Source of the DNA: Planctomycetota bacterium
GTDB lineage: Bacteria > Planctomycetota > Phycisphaerae > Sedimentisphaerales > Anaerohalosphaeraceae
Length of the DNA: 11,512 nucleotides
Assembly: GCA_021160785.1 (NCBI GenBank)
Contig: JAGHBX010000609.1
Coordinates: 1-11,512 of the forward strand
Direction: 5' to 3'
Every line of letters starts with the position of its first letter. Positions within the stretch are counted from its first letter, which is position 1. The notes beneath the pieces are model-generated. The model saw only the letters and a program-made list of their open reading frames with translations, was not told the origin of the DNA and made no database searches. Positions 1-6,121 of this stretch are shown piece by piece. The translations under genes were made by a program, and so were the position numbers.

Positions 1-612
1 ATGGTGCTGGCGATCCAGGCGTACGACCAGCTTGCGGGCATGGGTCTGGAGGAGCGTTTGGGTGTCCTCATCAATATCGCCGTCGTCAAGGAGCTGGGCC
101 CGGTTCTCGCCGCAGTGATGTTGGCGGGTCGTGTCGGCGGCGCGCTGACAGCCGAATTGGGCACCATGAACGTTACCGAGCAGATTTCCGCTGTCCAGAG
201 CATGGGGACCGATCCGATAAAACATCTCGTGGCGCCGCGCGTGTTAGCGTGTCTTGTATTGACGCCGTTCTTGATTATCTATGCCGACCTGTTAGGTATC
301 CTGGGCGGATATTTTGTCAGTGTGATCCAATTAAAGATCAACAGTCGTGCGTACTGGGATTTTAGTGCCCAGAGTGTCAATCTGTGGGATTTGAACTTGG
401 GCATTGTCAAAGGTCTTTTCTTTGGCGGTGCGATTGCGGTAATCAGTTGCTACAAGGGCTTCACATGCAGGGAAGGCGCCCAGGGCGTCGGACAGGCGTG
501 CACCGAGGCGTTTGTCGGCAGTTTCATTTCGATTTTAGTACTGAACTTCATATTTGCCGTGGTCACAAAGGCGATATACAGCACATTCTGGCCGGTTCAG
601 TCGCTTCTGTAA
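1..612 (+). CDS. mlaE: MlaE-type ABC transporter permease, 5' end cut by window edge
   Basis: This is the inner-membrane permease of an Mla/YrbE/Ttg2-type ABC system, which in Gram-negative bacteria moves phospholipids between inner and outer membrane. The visible 203 residues contain the conserved MlaE core: KELGPVLAAVMLAGRVGGAL (about 30-49), then AELGTMNVTEQISAVQSMG (51-69) and a PRVLACL segment (79-85), followed by three or four hydrophobic membrane segments (about 85-110, 137-150 and 172-192). Family members are usually near 260 residues. The first visible residues, MVLAIQAY, match an internal MlaE motif, so the ATG at position 1 is probably not the start and about 50-60 residues lie outside the window. 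The ATPase gene follows after 12 bases, as expected for an operon. The family call is firm; the exact transported lipid is not known. Confidence 0.9.
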   Translation: MVLAIQAYDQLAGMGLEERLGVLINIAVVKELGPVLAAVMLAGRVGGALTAELGTMNVTEQISAVQSMGTDPIKHLVAPRVLACLVLTPFLIIYADLLGILGGYFVSVIQLKINSRAYWDFSAQSVNLWDLNLGIVKGLFFGGAIAVISCYKGFTCREGAQGVGQACTEAFVGSFISILVLNFIFAVVTKAIYSTFWPVQSLL

Positions 613-624
613 AAGGGCAGGCAC

Positions 625-1458
625 GTGGCAAAATACGTTGACAAAGATGACGGGGTCATTGTCGTCAAGGATCTCGTGAAGATGTTTGACAGAAGCATTG
701 TTCTCGAAGGTATTTCTCTTGCCTTCGAGAAGGGCAAGACGACGGTGGTCATCGGTCCCAGCGGCTGCGGCAAGACCGTCCTGATGAAGCATATGATCGC
801 TCTTGAAAGGCCCACTTCGGGCGAGGTCTACTTCAAGGGTCAGCGAATCGATGAATTGAATGAGCGCCGACTTGCCGCTATACGCACACAGTACGGTTTT
901 TGCTTTCAGAAGGGGGCGCTCTTCGACAGTCTGACCGTTTACGAGAACATTACCTTTCCGATCGTGCAGCACCGCAAAATATCCGATTGGAAGGCGATTG
1001 ATGATCTGGTCAAGAACAAGCTGGCAATGGTCGGGATGGACGGCTATCAGGAGCATTTGCCGGCGTCCCTGTCGGGCGGCCAGCAGAAGCGAGTGGCGCT
1101 TGCCCGTGCTATTGCCCTTAACCCGGAAGTGATTCTGTACGACGAGCCGACGACGGGTCTGGATCCGATTCGCTCCGACATTATCAACGAACTCATCCTC
1201 AAACTCCAGCGCGAACTGCAGATAACCAGCATCGTCGTCACGCACGATATGAAGAGCGCCTACAAGATCGGCGACCGCATAATCATGCTGCACGACGGCA
1301 GGGTGATCGCCGACGGCGATGCGGACCATATTCGCAATCACCCGCATTCGATTGTCCAGCAGTTCGTACACGGCGAGGTAAACGAAGCCGACCTTGCAGC
1401 CCTTCGCCTGGGCGGAACAAAGTTCGAGACGCAGTATCTCCCCGAAGATTTCAAATAG
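625..1458 (+). CDS. mlaF: MlaF-type ABC transporter ATP-binding protein
   Basis: This cytoplasmic ATPase energises the MlaE permease encoded just upstream. All ABC motifs are present in the 277-residue product: Walker A GPSGCGKT (44-51), Q-loop Gln95 in FQKGALFDSLTV (the segment that marks the MlaF/YrbF group), signature LSGGQ (149-153), Walker B VILYDEP (169-175), D-loop GLD (178-180) and switch His207 in VVTHD. The length is normal for the family. The start is GTG at 625, preceded by an AAAGGGCAGG purine-rich site, 12 bases after the permease stop; no in-frame ATG gives a better start near there. The gene ends 55 bases before the convergent pseudopilin gene, so no mlaD (MCE-domain) gene follows it here. 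If the operon has one it must be upstream or elsewhere. Confidence 0.93.
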   Translation: MAKYVDKDDGVIVVKDLVKMFDRSIVLEGISLAFEKGKTTVVIGPSGCGKTVLMKHMIALERPTSGEVYFKGQRIDELNERRLAAIRTQYGFCFQKGALFDSLTVYENITFPIVQHRKISDWKAIDDLVKNKLAMVGMDGYQEHLPASLSGGQQKRVALARAIALNPEVILYDEPTTGLDPIRSDIINELILKLQRELQITSIVVTHDMKSAYKIGDRIIMLHDGRVIADGDADHIRNHPHSIVQQFVHGEVNEADLAALRLGGTKFETQYLPEDFK

Positions 1459-1513
1459 GCCGGAGTAGTCTATTCTTATGCATTCGTGTTTGTGTTATTG
1501 TGTCGACTGGTGA

Positions 1514-2302
1514 TCAGGGTCCGGCAATGCGACCCCATATTGCAGTCTGCAGCCTGTTGAAGTCGGGATTGTTCTGTGCCGTCGTGACGGAGTCGCCTAT
1601 TCCATTTGTAAACTCGATGGTTCGTTCGTCGAGCCATTTCCAGTATTCGGCGTGGCCGTCCGCCATCGTAACCGTCGTGCCTTCGCCATGTCGAAGGGGC
1701 ACGCCGTCCCACCATTGGATCCGGTCAGGCCAGATTGTCCAGCTTTCGGTGCTGGCAAATCCCTCGTCAATGAACACCATGCGAGTGCCCGATGAACGAA
1801 GCTCGGTCATTTTCTTGACCACGGGTGCAGGGCCCCCGGCAAAATTCCAATGGCCGTTCATCGAATCAACTATGGCGTATGTCCGCCACTGGTCCTTCTT
1901 ACCCACAGGACAACGATAGATCTTTGTGGTTTCGTTGTAGGGATAAAGCGATCCCAATTCCAGGCAGGCCATTTGAGCCTCCTCATCGTCGGCGGGGCCG
2001 TCCCACCAGCCGACCCAGGAAGGCTCGTCGTGATAATCCGTCAGATTCATCTGAAACCGACGGGGATTGCTGCCTCCGATTTCAGTTACACGGGCGGTCT
2101 TGGCGTTGGTAATCCGGCCATCGTTTTCGTCGGCATAGACAACCCAGGAAACGCCAAGGCTGTGAAGGTGAGCCAGGCATACGGCGCGCTTGCCGAGATC
2201 GCGGACTTTTTTCAATGAGGGCATCAGGATCGAGAGCAGAAGTGCGATAATCGCGATGACCACAAGAAGCTCGATTAACGTGAAAGCTTTCTCTTTCTTC
2301 AT
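1514..2302 (-). CDS. Type II secretion-type pseudopilin with H-X9-DG motif
   Basis: This 262-residue protein has a textbook prepilin leader: short basic MKKEKA, predicted prepilin-peptidase cleavage between Ala6 and Phe7, Glu11 at +5 of the mature protein, and a hydrophobic helix to about residue 28. After the N-terminal helix comes a globular domain with YADENDGR (56-63), YRCPVG (129-134) and the H-X9-DG pattern, His205 to Asp215-Gly216. That motif marks the large planctomycete pseudopilin families. It would sit in the inner membrane and assemble into, or act beside, a pseudopilus; its cargo is not known, and such genes often lie beside secreted-hydrolase genes. The start is supported by GGAG nine bases upstream. 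A strong promoter-like site lies about 85-110 bases upstream, so it can be transcribed separately from the hydrolase operon. It converges on the ATPase gene with a 55-base gap showing no clear terminator hairpin. Confidence 0.9.
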   Translation of the reverse strand: MKKEKAFTLIELLVVIAIIALLLSILMPSLKKVRDLGKRAVCLAHLHSLGVSWVVYADENDGRITNAKTARVTEIGGSNPRRFQMNLTDYHDEPSWVGWWDGPADDEEAQMACLELGSLYPYNETTKIYRCPVGKKDQWRTYAIVDSMNGHWNFAGGPAPVVKKMTELRSSGTRMVFIDEGFASTESWTIWPDRIQWWDGVPLRHGEGTTVTMADGHAEYWKWLDERTIEFTNGIGDSVTTAQNNPDFNRLQTAIWGRIAGP

Positions 2303-2385
2303 TTCTTACATCTCCGAAAGTGACCACTCACAAGACCATGTTTTTCCCGACGGCAATCTGGCTGCCCTGTCAGTCAACCCTTTGT

Positions 2386-2413
2386 ACTATATCACTTTAT
2401 GGGGTATTGTCAA
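2386..2413 (-). promoter_or_regulatory. Sigma70-like promoter for the pseudopilin gene
   Basis: Read on the - strand, a perfect -35 hexamer TTGACA (2408-2413) is followed after 16 bases by TATAGT (2386-2391), five of six matches to the -10 consensus. Transcription would start near 2379 and leave a leader of about 75 bases before the ATG at 2302. The site lies within 26 bases after the hydrolase stop codon. The match is good but it is a prediction from sequence only. Confidence 0.6.
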
Positions 2414-2438
2414 GGCAATTTTTAGAGGATTGGTATTG

Positions 2439-4406
2439 TCATTGCTGGTTTGCCAGGAAGTTTACGATTCGACAGGCGAAGCCTTTGCTTCGTTCATTCT
2501 TCTTGCCCGTCGTACGCAATGTCAGTGTGTGCTTGCCGTCGTCGAGTTCGGTTTCGAGCATATACGCCCATGGAATGTGCAGACCGCCGCTCCATTGCGT
2601 GAACTGGTCGAGCGTTTTAGCCGGCTCTGCGTCCACGCTATACTCGATGATGCCGACGTCGGGACCGGCGACTACGCAGATGCCGACGGCCGCGCCGGTA
2701 AAGGACAGTTTCAAGGCGGCGTCCGGCTGGTCGGCTGTGAGCATGGCGATACCACGAAAGCGTGGGCGTGTACCACCGCTGCTGCTGTTCCATGCCGGAT
2801 CGATCTTCCAGCCGTTGACGATCTGTGCCTCGGCGATATCGGCGTATCGACCGTTGAAATAGCTGAAGGGATCGAGCGGCTTCTCCGGCACAAGATGCGG
2901 CTGGATCGAGACGCCTTTGTCAAGGGGTCCGGACCAGACGGTATCGAGCAGACGGTTGATCGATTTGACGTAGATATCGTGGCCAAACGGCGAGGGATGC
3001 AGGTTGCGGAAATCGTCTTTCCATGTGAATTCGCCGAAGTTGATTCGCTCGGTCACTTCCTGTGCGAGATTGAGAGAGGTAATGCCGTAATGGTCGGCGA
3101 CCTTTTCATGGCTTGCGATGACCGGCGGGGTATGGCCGGTGTTGATCATGGGCATGTATTGCGGGTCGATGAAGTGCATCATTATTATGTCGAGGTTTGG
3201 GTTGCGATTGAGGGCGCCTCGGATAACGCCTTCCATCCCGCGAATTCGTTCGATTTTGGTGCGGCCGTTATGGAAATCGTTTACAGCGTATTCGACGAAG
3301 AGCAGATCGACCGGGCCGTTGCAAAATACCGTATCGGCAAGGCGAAACGAGCCTAACGTCGAGTCGGTCGAGGGAATACCTGCATTGATGAAGTCAAATT
3401 CGGTCTCCGGGAAGCGCTTTTGCAGACTCCTGCACATCAAGTCCCGCCAGCCGGTCATGTTCGTGATGGACCCGCCTAAAAACGCTACTCTGCCTTTCCT
3501 GGATTTGGCAAACCTGATGCGGCAATTTTGCAGTGGATCCCGCAACTTGAAATATTCGACATTGCCCGTTGCGTGCCTTGTCATAAAATTCACAATCAGT
3601 GTCGGATCCTCGAAGCTGTGTGGATGATGGCCGATACCGGGCTTTTCGAGTACTATGATATTTCCGCCGATGTCTTCGTAACGCTGCCGGAGAACCTTCG
3701 TATTCTCATCGACAGGCACGACCGTATCGGCTGCGCCGCAGATATTAAGCAGCGGCACTTTGTGCTTTGCCTGAGGTTGCAGGTTGTCGATTGGGTTGCG
3801 ATCGTACCGCATCGCCTGTTCTTCGGTCAGATTGTAAACCTCCAGACATCGCTGCCAGTCCGGCGCGGAATGTTTGCCATTGCCTTTGCCGCCCGGCCAG
3901 GACTTGAAATCGCAGACGGGCGCGTCGGCATAGATGCACGCGACCTTGTCGGGATTCTGCGCCGCCCAGTTGTAGATGATAAGCCCGCCGCGCGACATGC
4001 CCTCGAGGGCGGGTTTCTTTGCGAAACCATGCTCTTCGGTCAGGTACTTGTAGAAGGCATTCCAGTGCTCGACAGCCTTCGGCGAACCGAACAATCCCGC
4101 CACGTCCATGTAGACCAGGTGAAAACCTTTTTCCAGCAGGGCGATGTCTGTCTGCGGCTGATGACCGAAGAAGCGCGCGCGCCATATCCAGGGCAGGCCC
4201 TGTGCGGCGGCGGCGGGGGCAACGACAATGCATTTTCGCGAATCGCACTGAAAGTCGTAGCGGTCAAAGCCGTTCCATGCCGACCGCTCGCCCTCAAAAC
4301 ACCGCTCGTTGACCTGCTCTTTATCCACGGCGGAGGATGCAGGCAGACAGGCGGCGGCCAACGTCAGAATGAACACAGATTTCAAAAGATAATTCTTCAT
4401 CACCAT
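2439..4406 (-). CDS. Secreted two-domain esterase-like enzyme: alpha/beta hydrolase fused to SGNH/GDSL hydrolase
   Basis: The 655-residue product starts with a signal peptide (Lys4 then a hydrophobic run, probable cleavage after ASSA at 23-26). Domain 1 (about 30-285) is an alpha/beta hydrolase: nucleophile elbow GMSRGG with Ser138, acid Asp227 (GAADTVVP) or Asp233, and His260/261/263 in GIGHHPHS. Domain 2 (about 300-492) is an SGNH hydrolase: block I GGSIT with Ser313, block II NAGIPS with Gly343, block III AVNDF with Asn376, block V NLHPSPFGH with His470. The Asp normally three residues before that His is Arg467, so acid assignment is uncertain. A beta-rich C-terminal region (about 500-655) has no assigned role. 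Deacylation of a polysaccharide is a reasonable inference. The gene follows the sulfatase stop by 29 bases. The open frame runs a further 143 codons upstream inside the sulfatase gene, but the start at 4406 has a strong ribosome site and signal peptide. Confidence 0.85.
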   Translation of the reverse strand: MVMKNYLLKSVFILTLAAACLPASSAVDKEQVNERCFEGERSAWNGFDRYDFQCDSRKCIVVAPAAAAQGLPWIWRARFFGHQPQTDIALLEKGFHLVYMDVAGLFGSPKAVEHWNAFYKYLTEEHGFAKKPALEGMSRGGLIIYNWAAQNPDKVACIYADAPVCDFKSWPGGKGNGKHSAPDWQRCLEVYNLTEEQAMRYDRNPIDNLQPQAKHKVPLLNICGAADTVVPVDENTKVLRQRYEDIGGNIIVLEKPGIGHHPHSFEDPTLIVNFMTRHATGNVEYFKLRDPLQNCRIRFAKSRKGRVAFLGGSITNMTGWRDLMCRSLQKRFPETEFDFINAGIPSTDSTLGSFRLADTVFCNGPVDLLFVEYAVNDFHNGRTKIERIRGMEGVIRGALNRNPNLDIIMMHFIDPQYMPMINTGHTPPVIASHEKVADHYGITSLNLAQEVTERINFGEFTWKDDFRNLHPSPFGHDIYVKSINRLLDTVWSGPLDKGVSIQPHLVPEKPLDPFSYFNGRYADIAEAQIVNGWKIDPAWNSSSGGTRPRFRGIAMLTADQPDAALKLSFTGAAVGICVVAGPDVGIIEYSVDAEPAKTLDQFTQWSGGLHIPWAYMLETELDDGKHTLTLRTTGKKNERSKGFACRIVNFLANQQ

Positions 4407-4415
4407 GAAAATACT

Positions 4416-4421
4416 CTCCTC
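4416..4421 (-). promoter_or_regulatory. Ribosome binding site that fixes the start of the fused hydrolase
   Basis: GAGGAG on the - strand lies nine bases before ATG 4406. The product could also begin two codons later at the ATG ending at 4398 (spacing 15), or far upstream inside the sulfatase gene. Only the 4406 start has both a good site and an immediate signal peptide. Confidence 0.7.
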
Positions 4422-4435
4422 AGATCGTTTGGCTG

Positions 4436-5947
4436 CTATCTTATTGATTCTTCCGGCAGTTCCGTCTTTACGCCTTCGTCTATCGGCATCCGGTCCGGCA
4501 GAGCGTCGGTCTCCTTGAGCAGACGTTCCAGGTGTGCCTGCATGTCCTTTACGACGTCTGCATATTTCGGATCGTCGATCAGATTCTTTCGCTCGCCCGG
4601 ATCGTCTTTCAAATTGTAAAGTTCCGCCATATGCCGATCTGCGGTGCCGTCGCCATGCGGATAATGCACATACTTCCATTCGTCCGTCCGCACGCCCCGC
4701 ACATTCGGCGTATAAGGAAACTGCTTTTCGTAGTTGTATTCGTACATCCACGCCTTGCGCCAGCCGCCCGCATTGCCCTTCAGCAGTTTCACCCAGCTTG
4801 CGCCGTGTATATTCTTCAGAGGCTCCGCCCCGCATACCTGGACTATCGATGGGGCAAGATCGATATTCAGAACCTGCTCTTTGATCCGCGTCCCCGGCTT
4901 GGCGAGTCCGGGATAGCGAACGATCAGCGGAACACGAATACTCGCCTCGTGCATCGTTCGCTTGTCGATCATTCCGTGCTCGCCGAGTAAGAAGCCGTTG
5001 TCGCTGGTAAACACAAACAGCGTATCGTCCAGTATACCCATCTCCTGCAGTGCATCGTAGACGGCGCCCACGCTGTCATCCACCGAGTTGATCGTACCCG
5101 TATAGCTTCGCACAAAATCGACAAACCGGTCCACACCCTCCGGTCGCCTGTCGGGAAAGTTCTTGCGAAATCCGTACAACGGCCCGTAAATCCCATGCCA
5201 GGTATCCAGCCGCTCGGTCACCCATTTGGGCTTCGTCGCCAGGTCAAACGCAGACTCCGGATACGGCACGGGTGCCGAATCATACGTGTGCTTGTACTTT
5301 TCCTCCGGCACAAACGGACCGTGCGGCGCCTTCTGTCCGAATATCAGCATAAACGGCTTGTTCGCGATGCGGTCGTTCTTCAGCCAATCGATCACCATGT
5401 CCGTCACGACGCGAGTATAATACCCCTTTACCTCCTTACGCGTACCGTTGATATTGAACGTGGTGTCGTAGTACTTGCCCTGGCCCTTATGCGTGATCCA
5501 GTAATCAAAGCCCGGCCGCTTCTCGTCGTCCTGCTCGCCCATGTGCCACTTGCCGATATAGGCGGTGTTGTAGCCTGCCTCCTGGAGCCGCCGCGGGTAG
5601 CTGGCCAACTCCACAGGATAATGGGTAAAGTTGTTCACCACGCCGTGCGAGTGTGCATACAGCCCGGACAAAAACGACGCCCGACTCGGCGAACACAGCG
5701 ACGTCGTAACAAACATATTCTCGAACAACGCTCCCTCCCGCGCCAGCCGGTCCAGGTGCGGCGTCTTAATACCCAACAGCGGCCTGGGATGCACGCCAAC
5801 GCAGTCGTCCCGCTGATCGTCCGTAAGGATCACCACCACATTCGGCCGCTTACCCGCCGGCGCCGATTGACATCCCCCCAGCGCAATACCCGTCGTCGTC
5901 AACCCCACTACCTTCATAAAATCCCGCCGCGTCTGCAACATCTTCAT
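4436..5947 (-). CDS. Tat-exported lipoprotein type I (formylglycine) sulfatase
   Basis: This 503-residue enzyme hydrolyses sulfate esters, probably on a polysaccharide. The N-terminus combines a twin-arginine motif TRRDFMK (6-12), a hydrophobic stretch and a lipobox-like LGGC with Cys26, predicting Tat export and lipid anchoring. Catalytic features are complete: metal ligands Asp43-Asp44 in LTDDQ; CSPSR with Cys85, the residue matured to formylglycine, and Arg89; GKWHMG with Lys133 and His135; His209 in APHGP; and Asp316-Asn317 in SDNG. The length is typical of SulfAtlas family S1. The TDDQRDD and SLCSPSRASFLSG style recalls heparan/N-acetylglucosamine-6-sulfatase-like subfamilies, but substrate cannot be set from this. 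The start at 5947 has GGGAGG six bases upstream. The fused hydrolase follows after 29 bases, indicating co-transcription. No maturing enzyme is in the window. The first 34 codons plus leader are duplicated at 8465-8587. Confidence 0.93.
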   Translation of the reverse strand: MKMLQTRRDFMKVVGLTTTGIALGGCQSAPAGKRPNVVVILTDDQRDDCVGVHPRPLLGIKTPHLDRLAREGALFENMFVTTSLCSPSRASFLSGLYAHSHGVVNNFTHYPVELASYPRRLQEAGYNTAYIGKWHMGEQDDEKRPGFDYWITHKGQGKYYDTTFNINGTRKEVKGYYTRVVTDMVIDWLKNDRIANKPFMLIFGQKAPHGPFVPEEKYKHTYDSAPVPYPESAFDLATKPKWVTERLDTWHGIYGPLYGFRKNFPDRRPEGVDRFVDFVRSYTGTINSVDDSVGAVYDALQEMGILDDTLFVFTSDNGFLLGEHGMIDKRTMHEASIRVPLIVRYPGLAKPGTRIKEQVLNIDLAPSIVQVCGAEPLKNIHGASWVKLLKGNAGGWRKAWMYEYNYEKQFPYTPNVRGVRTDEWKYVHYPHGDGTADRHMAELYNLKDDPGERKNLIDDPKYADVVKDMQAHLERLLKETDALPDRMPIDEGVKTELPEESIR

Positions 5948-5968
5948 ATCTGCCTCCCTGTTTTATCT
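5846..5968 (-). repeat. 123-base direct repeat, copy 1 (5' end and leader of the intact sulfatase gene)
   Basis: This block covers the sulfatase codons 1-34, its GGGAGG ribosome site and 15 further bases. It aligns without gaps to 8465-8587 in the same orientation, with 113 of 123 bases identical by hand count. All ten differences fall in the coding-side 66 bases; the other 57 bases (from codon 12 through the leader) are identical. Outside the block the sequences stop matching abruptly. Confidence 0.9.
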
Positions 5969-5980
5969 GAGATTGGCATT

Positions 5981-6020
5981 AGTGATTCTGGTGGGGTAAA
6001 CCCCACCTTACGAATTCAAG
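5981..6020 (+). repeat. REP-like palindromic repeat, copy A
   Basis: The core GGTGGGGTAAACCCCACC (5990-6007) is a perfect inverted repeat. An outer arm TGATTC on the left pairs imperfectly with GAATTCA on the right (one extra base). Copy B at 11124-11163 matches 38 of 40 bases in the same orientation, about 5.1 kb away. It lies between the stop of the 721-residue gene and the sulfatase start. It has no T-run, so it is not an obvious intrinsic terminator, though the hairpin could protect transcript ends or slow polymerase. Confidence 0.8.
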
Positions 6021-6121
6021 CGTATCAAGCCCATCGCAAAAACTCAAGTGATTTTGGCATCACGACATTCCTGTCTACCGTCTTATGTTTGTGCATGTTC
6101 GAGAACTCACCATGGAGACCC

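Noticed and set aside
535..1371. Open frame of 278 codons on the - strand
   Set aside because: Antisense to the MlaF-type ATPase, all of whose motifs are intact.
2190..3356. Open frame of 388 codons on the + strand
   Set aside because: It spans the pseudopilin start, its promoter and the hydrolase 3' half on the opposite strand; no coherent protein features.
3528..4619. Open frame of 363 codons on the + strand
   Set aside because: Antisense to the alpha/beta-hydrolase domain and the sulfatase end; no recognisable motif.
4407..4835. 143-codon upstream extension of the fused hydrolase frame
   Set aside because: It overlaps the sulfatase coding region in another frame, encodes an Arg-rich sequence with no homology logic, and sits ahead of a clear signal peptide and ribosome site at 4406.
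5981..6020. REP-like hairpin as an intrinsic terminator of the 721-residue gene
   Set aside because: The stem is strong but no T-run follows in the direction of transcription. A repeat-family origin explains it better because the same 40 bases recur at 11124-11163.
6041..6060. Possible partial third copy of the REP-like repeat (AGTGATTTTGG near 6047)
   Set aside because: Only the first 11 bases resemble the repeat and the palindromic core is missing, so chance similarity is likely.
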